Of a stretch of 64,000 bases of DNA, positions 50,663 to 59,004 are shown one piece after another (within the stretch, counting starts at the first letter, position 1; each line of letters begins with the position of its first letter). Origin of the DNA: Bacillota bacterium (lineage in GTDB: Bacteria > Bacillota > Clostridia > Oscillospirales > Ruminococcaceae); assembly GCA_023396225.1 (NCBI GenBank), contig JAEWWT010000023.1, positions 1 to 64,000 on the forward strand. Reading direction: 5' to 3'. A program made the position numbers and the translations under genes. A model generated the notes under the pieces. It worked only from the letters and a program-made list of their open reading frames with translations. It searched no databases and was not told the DNA's origin.

Positions 50663-52930
50663 GTGTGCCTTATCAAAAAAACTGCCGATATAATCAGAAC
50701 ATTGTTTTTTGTTGTGCTTATTCTTACCGCAGCAGCATACTGCATGGTTGAGCTTATGAAGATACAGATTGTAGACGGGGAAAAATATGCAAGGCTTGCT
50801 CAGGAAACAACCATGGGTACGCAGGTTGTTAATTCACCGAGAGGCGAGATAGTCGATTCCAATGGCAACCCGATTGTAAGCAACAAGGTTGGATTCAATG
50901 TAGTTGTTGAAAAGGCATTTTTCCCGTCTGACAATGACGAAATGAATAAGATAATTATAACTGTTGCGGAAATGCTTGAGGATGACGGTGTTGAATGGAT
51001 TGATACTCTTCCGATAAGCATGGATGAGCCTTATGAATTTTTTGAAGCAGAGGAAAAGGATATTTCAAAGCTTAGGGAAAATATAAATGTTCAGGTTTAT
51101 GCAACTGCAGAAGAATGCATACACGCCATGGCTGAAAAATATAAAATATCAGATAAATATACCGACAAGGAAATCAGAATTATTGCCGGTATTCGTTATG
51201 AAATGAGCATAAGGGATTTTTCAGTTGCAAACAGATACACTTTTGCAGAAGATATTCCTATGGATACTGTTGTAAAGCTTAAAGAGCAATCGTTCGGACT
51301 TGAGGGAATTGACGTTGTTGAAGATGCTATCAGAATATATAATGAGGGTGATATTATCCCTCACCTTATAGGTACAGTAGGACCTATAAATGCAGAAGAA
51401 TATGAACAACTGAAGTCAAAGGGATATGCTCTTAATGATACACTCGGAAAAAGTGGTATTGAAAAGGCTATGGAGGATGAACTCCGAGGTGAAGACGGAG
51501 AAAGAACAATTAGCTTTCTAAATGGCACTGTAGTTTCAGATACTATTACAACTGAAGCCATACCTGGCAATACCGTAAAGCTGACAGTTGACATTGATTA
51601 TCAGAGAAACGTTCAGAAAATTCTTGAAAATCATATTTACTGGCTGCAGAACCAAACCAGCGCAAGTGCAAAAGGTATGACAGCCAATGCCGGCGCAATT
51701 GTTGTCAGTGATGTAAAAAGCGGAGCTATTCTTGCTGCAGCAACAAGCCCAACTTATGACCTTAATGACTATATAAAAAATTATTCTGATGTTCTTAACG
51801 GTAAAAATGCACCGCTTACAAACAGGGCAACAAGCGGTCTTTACCGTCCGGGATCAACATTCAAAACTGTTACTGCAACGGCTGCACTCAATGAAGGATT
51901 CATTGACCCGAGTACGACAGTGACCTGTAATGGTGTGTATACCTACTGGGAGGACTATCAGCCAAAATGCACCGGATATCACGGAAGTATTAATGTTGTT
52001 ACTGCACTTGAAAAGTCATGCAATATATTCTTCTATGAAATCGGAAGAAGAATGGGTATTGACAACATTGCAAATTATGCAAATATGTATGGGCTTGGAA
52101 CAGATTTAGGCTTTGAAACAGGCGGAGCAACAGGCTGGATTGCAACCCCTGAAAGTTTTGAACAGAGAAGACTTGAATGGCAGGCAGGAAACGTTGTTCA
52201 GGCTTCAATTGGTCAGTCGGAAACATATATAACTCCTCTCCAGCTTGCAGTTCAGGGACAGACAATTGCAAACAGGGGAGTAAGATACAAACCATATATT
52301 GTTGACAGTGTTTACACATATAACATGGAGGAGCTTATCAGTCATAAAGAACCTGAGGTTGTGTATACTATTGAAGACAAGACAGGTTATACCTATGACA
52401 CGATTATTCAAGGTATGATTCAGGCAGGAAACTTTGCAGCTTATTACTATCCGTCAGAAATGGATTACTATACTGATTATGTGCTTACTGATCTTCCCGG
52501 CGGAGTTGCCATCAAGACGGGTACTCCACAGATGACTTCTTCTGAAGATACAGGTTCTGCATTTGTAGGTTTTTATCCTGCAGATAATCCAGAAATTGCT
52601 TTTTCAGGCTTTATTGAACATGGAGAATATTCAAAGTTAATGATAAAGCAGATAATAGAAGCATATTATAATAAGGATTATGCTGTTTCGGAACCTATCC
52701 CACAAAGACAGAATTCGGCAGTTCAGGATGCAATCAACGGAGTTCAGCAGGCAGGAGTTCCGGTAAGTGCTCAGCAGCATATTGATCAGAATACTGCTGC
52801 GACAGCTACACAGACTTCTGCTCAGACTGAAATCAATGAAAACGTTACAAATGAAGCTATACCACAGCAGAGTAGTGAAGCTTCTGTTGTTACTGAAGTT
52901 GCTGCTCCTCCTGAAAATGATGATGAGTAA
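50663..52930 (+). CDS. mrdA: Penicillin-binding protein 2 (elongasome transpeptidase)
   Basis: About 755 residues. N-terminal membrane anchor (about 12-32), a pedestal domain starting with SPRGEIVDSNG, and a transpeptidase domain with STFK near 395, SCN (EKSCNIF) near 452 and KTGT near 622. Cross-links peptidoglycan with RodA during elongation. A long Ser/Thr/Gln-rich tail follows. The start is unusual: GAGGAGG (50657-50663) overlaps the GTG at 50663, while the codon at correct spacing (50672) is ATC, followed by KKTADIIRTL. Coordinates use the GTG. Confidence 0.93.
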   Translation: MCLIKKTADIIRTLFFVVLILTAAAYCMVELMKIQIVDGEKYARLAQETTMGTQVVNSPRGEIVDSNGNPIVSNKVGFNVVVEKAFFPSDNDEMNKIIITVAEMLEDDGVEWIDTLPISMDEPYEFFEAEEKDISKLRENINVQVYATAEECIHAMAEKYKISDKYTDKEIRIIAGIRYEMSIRDFSVANRYTFAEDIPMDTVVKLKEQSFGLEGIDVVEDAIRIYNEGDIIPHLIGTVGPINAEEYEQLKSKGYALNDTLGKSGIEKAMEDELRGEDGERTISFLNGTVVSDTITTEAIPGNTVKLTVDIDYQRNVQKILENHIYWLQNQTSASAKGMTANAGAIVVSDVKSGAILAAATSPTYDLNDYIKNYSDVLNGKNAPLTNRATSGLYRPGSTFKTVTATAALNEGFIDPSTTVTCNGVYTYWEDYQPKCTGYHGSINVVTALEKSCNIFFYEIGRRMGIDNIANYANMYGLGTDLGFETGGATGWIATPESFEQRRLEWQAGNVVQASIGQSETYITPLQLAVQGQTIANRGVRYKPYIVDSVYTYNMEELISHKEPEVVYTIEDKTGYTYDTIIQGMIQAGNFAAYYYPSEMDYYTDYVLTDLPGGVAIKTGTPQMTSSEDTGSAFVGFYPADNPEIAFSGFIEHGEYSKLMIKQIIEAYYNKDYAVSEPIPQRQNSAVQDAINGVQQAGVPVSAQQHIDQNTAATATQTSAQTEINENVTNEAIPQQSSEASVVTEVAAPPENDDE

Positions 52931-53064
52931 AGATTGCAGTTTATACACTCAAAAGCAAGTTATAAACATGTAAACTTATTACAATATATTATGTACAAAA
53001 TTAACAAATATAAAAAAGCAAAAACATCATAATACCAAAGTTAATATTTATAATGAAAATATCT

Positions 53065-53092
53065 TTGACAAATACTTTTTTTGTGGTAAAAT
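53065..53092 (+). promoter_or_regulatory. Promoter upstream of the minD-like gene
   Basis: TTGACA (53065-53070) and TAAAAT (53087-53092), spacer 16. The 442-base gap after PBP2 holds this promoter, a small TCACT/AGTGA hairpin near 53119-53131 and the structured element that starts at 53248. A second TTGACA is at 53196 with a poor -10. Confidence 0.6.
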
Positions 53093-53247
53093 AATAATTG
53101 AGCATATATATTGTAGTCACTTTTAGTGATTATTACAGTTGCAGTTATAAGTAAATGGGTATTATGTTTTATTAAGGATATTTTTCTGTAAAATTTGACA
53201 AAAAGGGATTATGACCCTATTGGATATATTTCTGGAAAGGGGCTTAA

Positions 53248-53366
53248 CGTGAAAATGCTTTTCACGTCGCTATTTGTTCCTTTTCTGCAAATAATACAGC
53301 AGAAATTTTGCTTAGCTGAACTTAGTTCAGTATCAAGATCGAAACAAATAGCAGAAAGGAAAGGGG
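53248..53366 (+). ncRNA. Structured leader element, copy A (before the minD-like gene)
   Basis: Hairpin 1 is ACGTGAAAA/TTTTCACGT (9 bp). A closing stem pairs GCTATTTGTT (53269-53278) with AACAAATAGC (53343-53352). Between them lie TTCTGC/GCAGAA and CTGAAC/GTTCAG hairpins. The 3' arm runs into GCAGAAAGGAA, the Shine-Dalgarno, which can alternatively pair with TTCCTTTTCTGC just after the 5' arm. A second copy precedes hisS, with compensating base changes in hairpin 1. Function unknown; a regulatory leader is the natural reading. Confidence 0.6.
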
Positions 53367-53372
53367 CTTTTT

Positions 53373-54119
53373 ATGTCAAAAATCATAGCAATAACATCAG
53401 GTAAGGGTGGCACAGGTAAGTCCTCAATTTGTGCTGAAATGGGATTTGCTCTTGCAAGACAGGGACACAGAACATTGATAATTGAGCTTGACTTCGGTCT
53501 TAGATGCCTGGATATTATGCTTGGTGTCAAGGATAATATAAAATATGACTTAGGAACAGTATTAAGAGGGGAATGTGATATTTATAAAGCTACTACTCAG
53601 GTAAGTATTGCTTCTAATCTCAGTCTTGTATGCGCTCCTGAGGATCCTTTTGCAAAGGTTGATGCAAAGACAATTTCAAGCATATGCCATGAAATGAGAA
53701 AGTATTATGAGTACATAATCGTTGATACTTCCGCAGGAACAAATGAAAGCGTTTTTGATGTTGTTGAGCAATCAGATCTTATACTAATAAATACAACTCC
53801 TGACCCTGTCTGCGTAAGAGATGCAAGAACAATGTCAGATGAGTTTTATAAGAGGGGAAACAAAAAACAGCGCCTTATTATTAACAAGGTAAATCCTGAA
53901 ATACTTAAGGCAGAGCTTATTCCTGACCTTGACTCAATTATTGATACAGTTGGTGTTCAGCTTATTGGAGTAATTCCGGATGATGATGCTGTAGTGATTT
54001 CAACGGGAAAGGGAGTTCCGCTTCCTTCTGCTTCACCATCATTCAAGGCATTCGATGCTATTTCAAAAAGACTTAAAGGCGAAGATATTCCGCTGAGCAT
54101 AAAATCACTTCTCGTTTAA
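53373..54119 (+). CDS. MinD/ParA-family ATPase
   Basis: 248 residues. Deviant Walker A KGGTGKSS at residue 10, LIIELDFGLRCLDIMLG switch region, IIVDTSAGT Walker B. Sequence and position after the mre genes and PBP2 point to MinD, which positions the division site. The expected C-terminal amphipathic membrane helix is not visible (the end reads GEDIPLSIKSLLV), and no minC or minE gene follows, so strict MinD function is uncertain. ATG 53373 follows AGAAAGGAAAGGGG. mgsA follows after 36 bases. Confidence 0.8.
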   Translation: MSKIIAITSGKGGTGKSSICAEMGFALARQGHRTLIIELDFGLRCLDIMLGVKDNIKYDLGTVLRGECDIYKATTQVSIASNLSLVCAPEDPFAKVDAKTISSICHEMRKYYEYIIVDTSAGTNESVFDVVEQSDLILINTTPDPVCVRDARTMSDEFYKRGNKKQRLIINKVNPEILKAELIPDLDSIIDTVGVQLIGVIPDDDAVVISTGKGVPLPSASPSFKAFDAISKRLKGEDIPLSIKSLLV

Positions 54120-54155
54120 CTAAGAAATGATATAAATGGAAAGGAATGAAATTAA

Positions 54156-54560
54156 ATGAATATTGCTCTGATTGCTCACGACTCGAAAAAAGAATTATTA
54201 GTTCAATTCTGCATAGCATATTGCGGTATTTTATCAAGACATAACTTATGTGCTACCGGAACAACCGGGAAACAAGTGGCACAAGCAACGGGGCTTAACA
54301 TTCAAAGGTACCTGAGTGGCTCTCAGGGGGGAGATCAGCAGATCAGCGCAAGAATTTCATGTAATGAAATTGACCTCCTTCTTTTCTTCAGAGATCCATT
54401 GTCTCCGAAGCCGCATGAGCCAAACGAAATGAATCTTCTCAGGTTATGTGATGTTCATAATATTCCTGTTGCAACAAATATTGCAACTGCTGAAGCTTTG
54501 ATACATGCTCTTGAAAGAGGAGATCTCGATTGGCGTCAGATTGTCAATCCTGTCAGATAA
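54156..54560 (+). CDS. mgsA: Methylglyoxal synthase
   Basis: 134 residues. Converts dihydroxyacetone phosphate to methylglyoxal and phosphate, a bypass of lower glycolysis. Visible are ALIAHDSKK at the start, ATGTTGK phosphate loop, the catalytic aspartate in QGGDQQI, DPLSPKPHEPNEMNLLRLCDVHNIPVATN and the ATAEALI end. GGAAAGGAA precedes ATG. It shares the minD-like transcript and is followed by the T-box promoter. Its place next to cell-shape genes is known in some Firmicutes. Confidence 0.95.
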   Translation: MNIALIAHDSKKELLVQFCIAYCGILSRHNLCATGTTGKQVAQATGLNIQRYLSGSQGGDQQISARISCNEIDLLLFFRDPLSPKPHEPNEMNLLRLCDVHNIPVATNIATAEALIHALERGDLDWRQIVNPVR

Positions 54561-54567
54561 AATCGTA

Positions 54568-54596
54568 TTGACAAACGTTGATGAGTGTTGTATTAT
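54568..54596 (+). promoter_or_regulatory. Promoter of the T-box operon
   Basis: TTGACA (54568-54573) and TATTAT (54591-54596), spacer 17, directly after mgsA. Confidence 0.75.
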
Positions 54597-54602
54597 ATTC
54601 AT

Positions 54603-54850
54603 AAAGTTGCATATATTTTTAAAGGCTGGGACGGGAATTAGTAGTAATGACTCTGTTTGCAGAGAGAGCGGAATATGCTGTGAACCGCTTATCGGAGCAA
54701 TATGAATGACATCCCCGAGCTGCTGTCTGAATAAGGACAGACGTATTTCTGCGTTAAGGAAACGAGTGCGCACATTCATGTGCGAATCTGGGTGGTATCG
54801 CGGTTTAAAGTCGTCCCTTGTATATTCAAGGACGGCTTTTATTTTTTATT
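54603..54850 (+). promoter_or_regulatory. T-box riboswitch, probably aspartate-specific
   Basis: A full T-box leader. Stem I has AGTA (54640-54643) on its 5' side and GAA followed by a one-base gap and GAC (54708-54710) on its 3' side, giving GAC (Asp) as the likely specifier. The conserved antiterminator sequence GGTGGTATCGCGG is at 54791-54803. The terminator GTCGTCCCTTG/CAAGGACGGC with a T-run is at 54809-54847. Uncharged tRNA-Asp should favour read-through into the GNAT gene, hisS and aspS. The specifier is read by position and not proven. Confidence 0.92.
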
Positions 54851-54866
54851 TTGGGGGACAGAATCA

Positions 54867-55295
54867 ATGACAATTGAAAAACTTAAACAAGAAGATATTG
54901 CAGAGCTACTTGAGCTATATAAAGGACTTGGTGAATTTGAAATGTCACTTGAAGCTAGTAAAAATACTTATATGGGTATGATTAATGACGAAAGTTACTT
55001 GCTTCTTATTGCTAAAGAGGATAACAAAATTATAGGCTCAGTTCTGGGCATAATCTGCAAATCATTACTTGTAAGAGGCAAACCTTTTATGGTAGTTGAA
55101 GATGTTATTGTTGATGAGCAGTACAGAAGAAAAGGAGTAGGCAAAAAGCTTTTTGAAAAGCTTGATGAGTTTGCGAAAGAAAAATTGTGTGATTACTCAA
55201 TTTTGGTTTCTTCCGGTTTTCGACATAATGCGCATATATTTTATGAGAATATAGGATACACTGAGGACGTAAGAGGTTTTAGAAAAATTTATTAA
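54867..55295 (+). CDS. GNAT-family acetyltransferase in the T-box operon
   Basis: 142 residues. GNAT fold with the acetyl-CoA loop QYRRKGVGKKLFEKL near 88-102 and the late NAHIFYENIGY motif. ATG 54867 follows GGGGG by nine bases; the longer frame would start inside the T-box. It is the first gene after an Asp-type T-box and precedes hisS and aspS, so aspartate- or aminoacyl-related acetylation is a reasonable guess, but the substrate is unknown. Confidence 0.88.
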   Translation: MTIEKLKQEDIAELLELYKGLGEFEMSLEASKNTYMGMINDESYLLLIAKEDNKIIGSVLGIICKSLLVRGKPFMVVEDVIVDEQYRRKGVGKKLFEKLDEFAKEKLCDYSILVSSGFRHNAHIFYENIGYTEDVRGFRKIY

Positions 55296-55311
55296 TTTTA
55301 TTGTAAGTATA

Positions 55312-55409
55312 GCGTGAAAATGCCTTTCACGCGGCTATTTGTTCCTTTTCTGCAAAAAAGTCAGCAGATATTTTGCTTTGCAAAATTAGAACATATAGCG
55401 GAAAGGAAT
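55312..55409 (+). ncRNA. Structured leader element, copy B (before hisS)
   Basis: Same order of parts as the copy at 53248: hairpin 1 GCGTGAAA/TTTCACGC, closing stem GCTATTTGTTC (55334-55344) with GAACATATAGC (55389-55399; one mismatch), inner hairpins TCTGC/GCAGA and ATTTTGC/GCAAAAT, then GCGGAAAGGAA as Shine-Dalgarno. The outer pair of hairpin 1 is G-C here and A-T in copy A, which supports the fold. It sits inside the T-box operon between the GNAT gene and hisS, so hisS may have a second control. Confidence 0.6.
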
Positions 55410-55419
55410 GGTTATTAAC

Positions 55420-56742
55420 ATGGCACTGATTACACAAAGACCAAAGGGGACGCAGGATGTTCTGCCGACAGAAGCTTATAAGTGGCACACAGTTGAAAAA
55501 CTTGCCTCAGAAACTGCTGAAGCATATGGCTTCAAGGAAATACGTTTCCCTGTTTTTGAACATACGGAACTGTTTACAAGAAGCGTTGGAGATACTACTG
55601 ACGTCGTTCAGAAGGAAATGTATACATTCATTGACAAGGGAAGCAGAAGTGTTACTCTTCGTCCTGAGGGAACAGCAGGTGCTGCAAGAGCTGCCCTTGA
55701 AAACGGTATGCTAAATGATGCACTTCCACAGAAGGTTTATTATTTAATTCCATGTTTCAGATATGAAAAGCCGGAAGCAGGCAGATTAAGAGAATTTCAT
55801 CAGTTTGGCGCTGAAATGTACGGAAGCCAGTCACCATGCGCTGATGCTGATATTATTGCATTGGCTAAGAGCGTTATTGAAAGACTTGGGCTAAAGGATA
55901 TTGAGTTGTATATTAACTCAATCGGATGTCCTGAATGCAGAAAGAAATATCAGGATGCTTTGAGAGAGCATTTCTCTGCAAGCAAGGATCAGCTTTGTGA
56001 GACCTGTCTTGGACGTCTTGAAAAGAACCCTATGCGTCTGCTTGATTGTAAGAGCTCAATCTGTTCTGAAATTGCAAAGGACGCTCCGATTATTCTTGAT
56101 TACCTTTGTGATGATTGTAAAAATCACTTTGAGACACTTAAAAAGAATCTTACTTCAATGGGGATTGATTTCAAAATTAACCCTAAGATTGTAAGAGGTC
56201 TTGATTACTATACAAAGACAGTTTTTGAGTTTGTTACAACAGCTATCGGCTCGCAGGGAACAGTATGCGGTGGTGGACGTTATGACGGACTTATTGAGGA
56301 AATGGGCGGAAAGCCTGTTCCTGCGCTGGGCTTTGCAATGGGTATTGAACGACTTATCCTTACTATGCAGAGCCAGGAATGTGATTTTATTGCCGCAAAG
56401 AAATGTGATCTTTATATTGCTTCAATGGGTGAAAAGGCTCTTGATAAATCAATTATACTTGCAAAGGAACTTCGTGATGACGGCTATTATGTTGAATATG
56501 ACATAATGGGCAGAGGTCTGAAGGCTCAGATGAAGTATGCCGATAAAATCAACGCTACATTCACGATGGTTCTTGGTGATAATGAACTTGAAACAAAGAT
56601 GGCAAAGCTTAAGAATATGGCTACAGGAGAACAGACAGATATAAGTCTTGACGGAGAAAAGTTCATTAATGCTTTTTCAAACAGCGTTGTTGAAGAAATG
56701 TTTGATAATCTGAGCTTTGGAGAGGGCATGTTACAAAAATAA
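55420..56742 (+). CDS. hisS: Histidyl-tRNA synthetase
   Basis: 440 residues. Charges tRNA-His. Class II motifs: RPKGTQDVLP start, motif 2 FRYEKPEAGRLREFHQFGAE near 115, histidine-A motif RGLDYYTKTVFEF near 262 and motif 3 ALGFAMGIERLIL near 310. A four-cysteine segment (CPEC, CETC) lies in the middle insertion. ATG 55420 was chosen because the ATG at 55408 overlaps the GAAAGGAA site. Followed by aspS after 88 bases, an order seen widely in Firmicutes. Confidence 0.96.
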   Translation: MALITQRPKGTQDVLPTEAYKWHTVEKLASETAEAYGFKEIRFPVFEHTELFTRSVGDTTDVVQKEMYTFIDKGSRSVTLRPEGTAGAARAALENGMLNDALPQKVYYLIPCFRYEKPEAGRLREFHQFGAEMYGSQSPCADADIIALAKSVIERLGLKDIELYINSIGCPECRKKYQDALREHFSASKDQLCETCLGRLEKNPMRLLDCKSSICSEIAKDAPIILDYLCDDCKNHFETLKKNLTSMGIDFKINPKIVRGLDYYTKTVFEFVTTAIGSQGTVCGGGRYDGLIEEMGGKPVPALGFAMGIERLILTMQSQECDFIAAKKCDLYIASMGEKALDKSIILAKELRDDGYYVEYDIMGRGLKAQMKYADKINATFTMVLGDNELETKMAKLKNMATGEQTDISLDGEKFINAFSNSVVEEMFDNLSFGEGMLQK

Positions 56743-56830
56743 CAGAGAGTGTTTTATCTACACATAAGTTTATTGTAAACTCTTAAAATTTATAAAGATA
56801 GCAATATATACTTGAAAGGAAATGAAAACA

Positions 56831-58606
56831 ATGGCTGATAATATGAAAGGTTTGAAGCGTACTCACTATTGTGGAGAAGTGCTTAAAGCAGGAGAAACAG
56901 TTACAGTAGGGGGATATGTTGACAATGTCAGAGATAAGGGCGCTCTGATTTTCATAGTTCTTAGAGACCGCACAGGCGTTGTTCAGCTTACATTTGACGA
57001 AACAACAAGCAGAGAGGTTTTTGAAAAGGCTTCAACCTGCCATTCTGAATATGTTCTCATGGTAAAGGGTGTAGTCAAGGAACGTGAAAGCAAGAATGAC
57101 AAGATTGCAACCGGTAACATTGAGATCTTCGTAGACGACCTCCGTATTCTTGCAAAGGCTCAGACACCTCCTTTTGAAATTGTAGATAATACAAATACAA
57201 ACGAAGAGTTAAGACTAAAGTATCGTTATCTTGATCTCAGAAGAAAAACTTTGCAGGATAATATCATTATGAGAAGTAAGATTGCAAAGTCTGCAAGAGA
57301 TTACTTCCATGAAAACGGATTTATTGAAATTGAAACTCCAATGATGATTAAGTCAACTCCTGAGGGCGCAAGAGATTACCTTGTTCCGTCAAGAGTACAT
57401 CAGGGCAAGTTCTATGCTCTTCCACAGTCACCGCAGATTTACAAGCAGCTTCTTATGATTGCAGGCTTTGACAGATATATTCAGCTTGCAAGATGTTTCA
57501 GAGATGAAGATTTGCGTGCTGACAGACAGCCTGAATTTACTCAGATTGACCTTGAAATGTCATTTGTTGATATAGATGATATTCTTGAAATGGGTGAGGG
57601 GTTTGTAAGCCGTCTGTTCAAGGATGTTCTTAACGTTGATATTCCAACTCCGCTTCCAAGAATGAAGTACGAGGATGCAATGGCAAGATACGGCTCTGAT
57701 AAGCCTGATACACGTTTTGACATGGAAATTGTGGATTTGTCTGATACAGTTAAGAGTTGCGGCTTTGGTGTGTTCACATCTGCTATTGAAGCAGGCGGTT
57801 CAGTAAGAGCAGTCACAGCAAAGAATGCAGCACACACACTTACTCGTAAGGAAATTGACAAGCTTACAGAATATGTTCGTGGAATAGGCGCAAAGGGACT
57901 TGCATACATCCGTTGGATTGACGATGAACCGAACTGCTCATTCTCAAAATTCCTTGCTGAGGGCGAACTTGAAACAATTCTTAAGGCTGCAGGCGCAGAA
58001 AAGGGCGATGTTGTTCTTATCGTTGCAGACAAAAACAGCATCACACTTCCAACACTCGGTTCGCTCCGTCTTAAGGTTGCAAAGCAGCTTAATATTATTC
58101 CTGAGGGCTTTAACTTCCTCTGGATTACAGAATTCCCATTCTTTGAATATGATGAGGAAAACGGTCAGTGGCTTGCAATGCATCATCCTTTCACAATGCC
58201 AATGGATGAGTGCTTACAGTATCTTGACAGTGATCCTGCAAAGGTTTATGCAAAGGCATATGACCTCGTTCTCAATGGAACAGAGCTTTCAAGCGGCTCA
58301 ATAAGAATTACTGATTATGAACTCCAGCAGAGAATGTTTAAGGCTCTCGGACTTACAGATGAAGAAATTGAAGCTAAATTTGGATTTCTTGTTGAAGCAT
58401 ACAAGTACGGTGCTGCTCCTCACGGAGGAATGGGTATTGGACTTGACAGAATTGCAATGATCATGTGCGGAGCTGATAATCTTCGTGATGTAACTGCATT
58501 TCCTAAGGTACAGAACGCATCTGAACTTATGTCATCTTGTCCGTCAGTTGTTGATCTGGAATCACTTAATGTTCTCGGCATAGAAATCAAGAAAGCAGAA
58601 AAGTAA
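56831..58606 (+). CDS. aspS: Aspartyl-tRNA synthetase
   Basis: 591 residues. Charges tRNA-Asp (and possibly tRNA-Asn; the type cannot be told by eye). N-terminal OB-fold anticodon domain (THYCGEVLKAGETVTVGGYV), class II motif 2 FRDEDLRADRQPEFTQIDLE near 215, the bacterial GAD insertion in the middle, and motif 3 GMGIGLDRIAMI near 540. ATG 56831 lies 10 bases after AAAGGA; the ATG at 56822 is only one base from that site. Last gene of the T-box operon, ending in a strong terminator. Confidence 0.96.
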   Translation: MADNMKGLKRTHYCGEVLKAGETVTVGGYVDNVRDKGALIFIVLRDRTGVVQLTFDETTSREVFEKASTCHSEYVLMVKGVVKERESKNDKIATGNIEIFVDDLRILAKAQTPPFEIVDNTNTNEELRLKYRYLDLRRKTLQDNIIMRSKIAKSARDYFHENGFIEIETPMMIKSTPEGARDYLVPSRVHQGKFYALPQSPQIYKQLLMIAGFDRYIQLARCFRDEDLRADRQPEFTQIDLEMSFVDIDDILEMGEGFVSRLFKDVLNVDIPTPLPRMKYEDAMARYGSDKPDTRFDMEIVDLSDTVKSCGFGVFTSAIEAGGSVRAVTAKNAAHTLTRKEIDKLTEYVRGIGAKGLAYIRWIDDEPNCSFSKFLAEGELETILKAAGAEKGDVVLIVADKNSITLPTLGSLRLKVAKQLNIIPEGFNFLWITEFPFFEYDEENGQWLAMHHPFTMPMDECLQYLDSDPAKVYAKAYDLVLNGTELSSGSIRITDYELQQRMFKALGLTDEEIEAKFGFLVEAYKYGAAPHGGMGIGLDRIAMIMCGADNLRDVTAFPKVQNASELMSSCPSVVDLESLNVLGIEIKKAEK

Positions 58607-58611
58607 TTTCA

Positions 58612-58645
58612 AGAGCAGAATTGCAATAGCAGTTCTGCTCTTTTT
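58612..58645 (+). terminator. Terminator of the hisS-aspS operon
   Basis: AGAGCAGAATTGC pairs with GCAGTTCTGCTCT (one G-U pair) around AATA, with a T-run after it. Confidence 0.92.
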
Positions 58646-58738
58646 CGACAAATATCTGATTTTTATACTGTAATAATAACAAAACGAAGTAGTAAACTTT
58701 GAGCATTATTTTACTTGTTTTTTTGCTGGTTTACAATA

Positions 58739-58894
58739 TTTTTCAACAGCTAAAGTTGAAAACTTTTACCTTTTTATGTTGAAAACCTGTTGAAAAAGTG
58801 GAAAAGTCCCGCAATCAACGTAGATAAGGGGCATAAAATGTCGAATTATTCAACAGTTTTTCCTTGTTTCCACATTTTCAACCAAGTTTTCAAC
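58739..58894. repeat. Cluster of GTTGAAAA/TTTTCAAC boxes
   Basis: Eight related short boxes in 156 bases. TTTTTCAACAG (58739), GTTGAAAAC (58755), GTTGAAAAC (58778), TGTTGAAAAAGTGGAAAAG (58788), TTCAACAGTTTTTCC (58849), TTTCCACA (58867), TTTTCAACC (58875) and GTTTTCAAC (58886). The first half mostly faces one way and the second half the other. Two resemble DnaA boxes (TTATCCACA) loosely. It lies in a convergent 618-base gap, so it is more likely a protein-binding array than a replication origin. Confidence 0.5.
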
Positions 58895-59004
58895 ATGATG
58901 TATAATTATACATATGGTTTACCATAAATAATTAAATTTGTATTAATTCGCTTTATTTTCAGCTTACTTTCACATAATTTACACAGAAATCAATTATTAT
59001 AACA

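Noticed and set aside
53195..53404. A 69-codon plus-strand frame across the leader of the minD-like gene
   Set aside because: It runs through the paired arms of the structured element and into the minD-like gene in another frame, has no ribosome binding site, and its residues look like translated stem arms.
58739..58894. Chromosomal replication origin
   Set aside because: The boxes only loosely match DnaA boxes, the flanking genes converge instead of diverging, and dnaA, dnaN, recF, gyrB and rpmH are all absent. Kept only as a box cluster.
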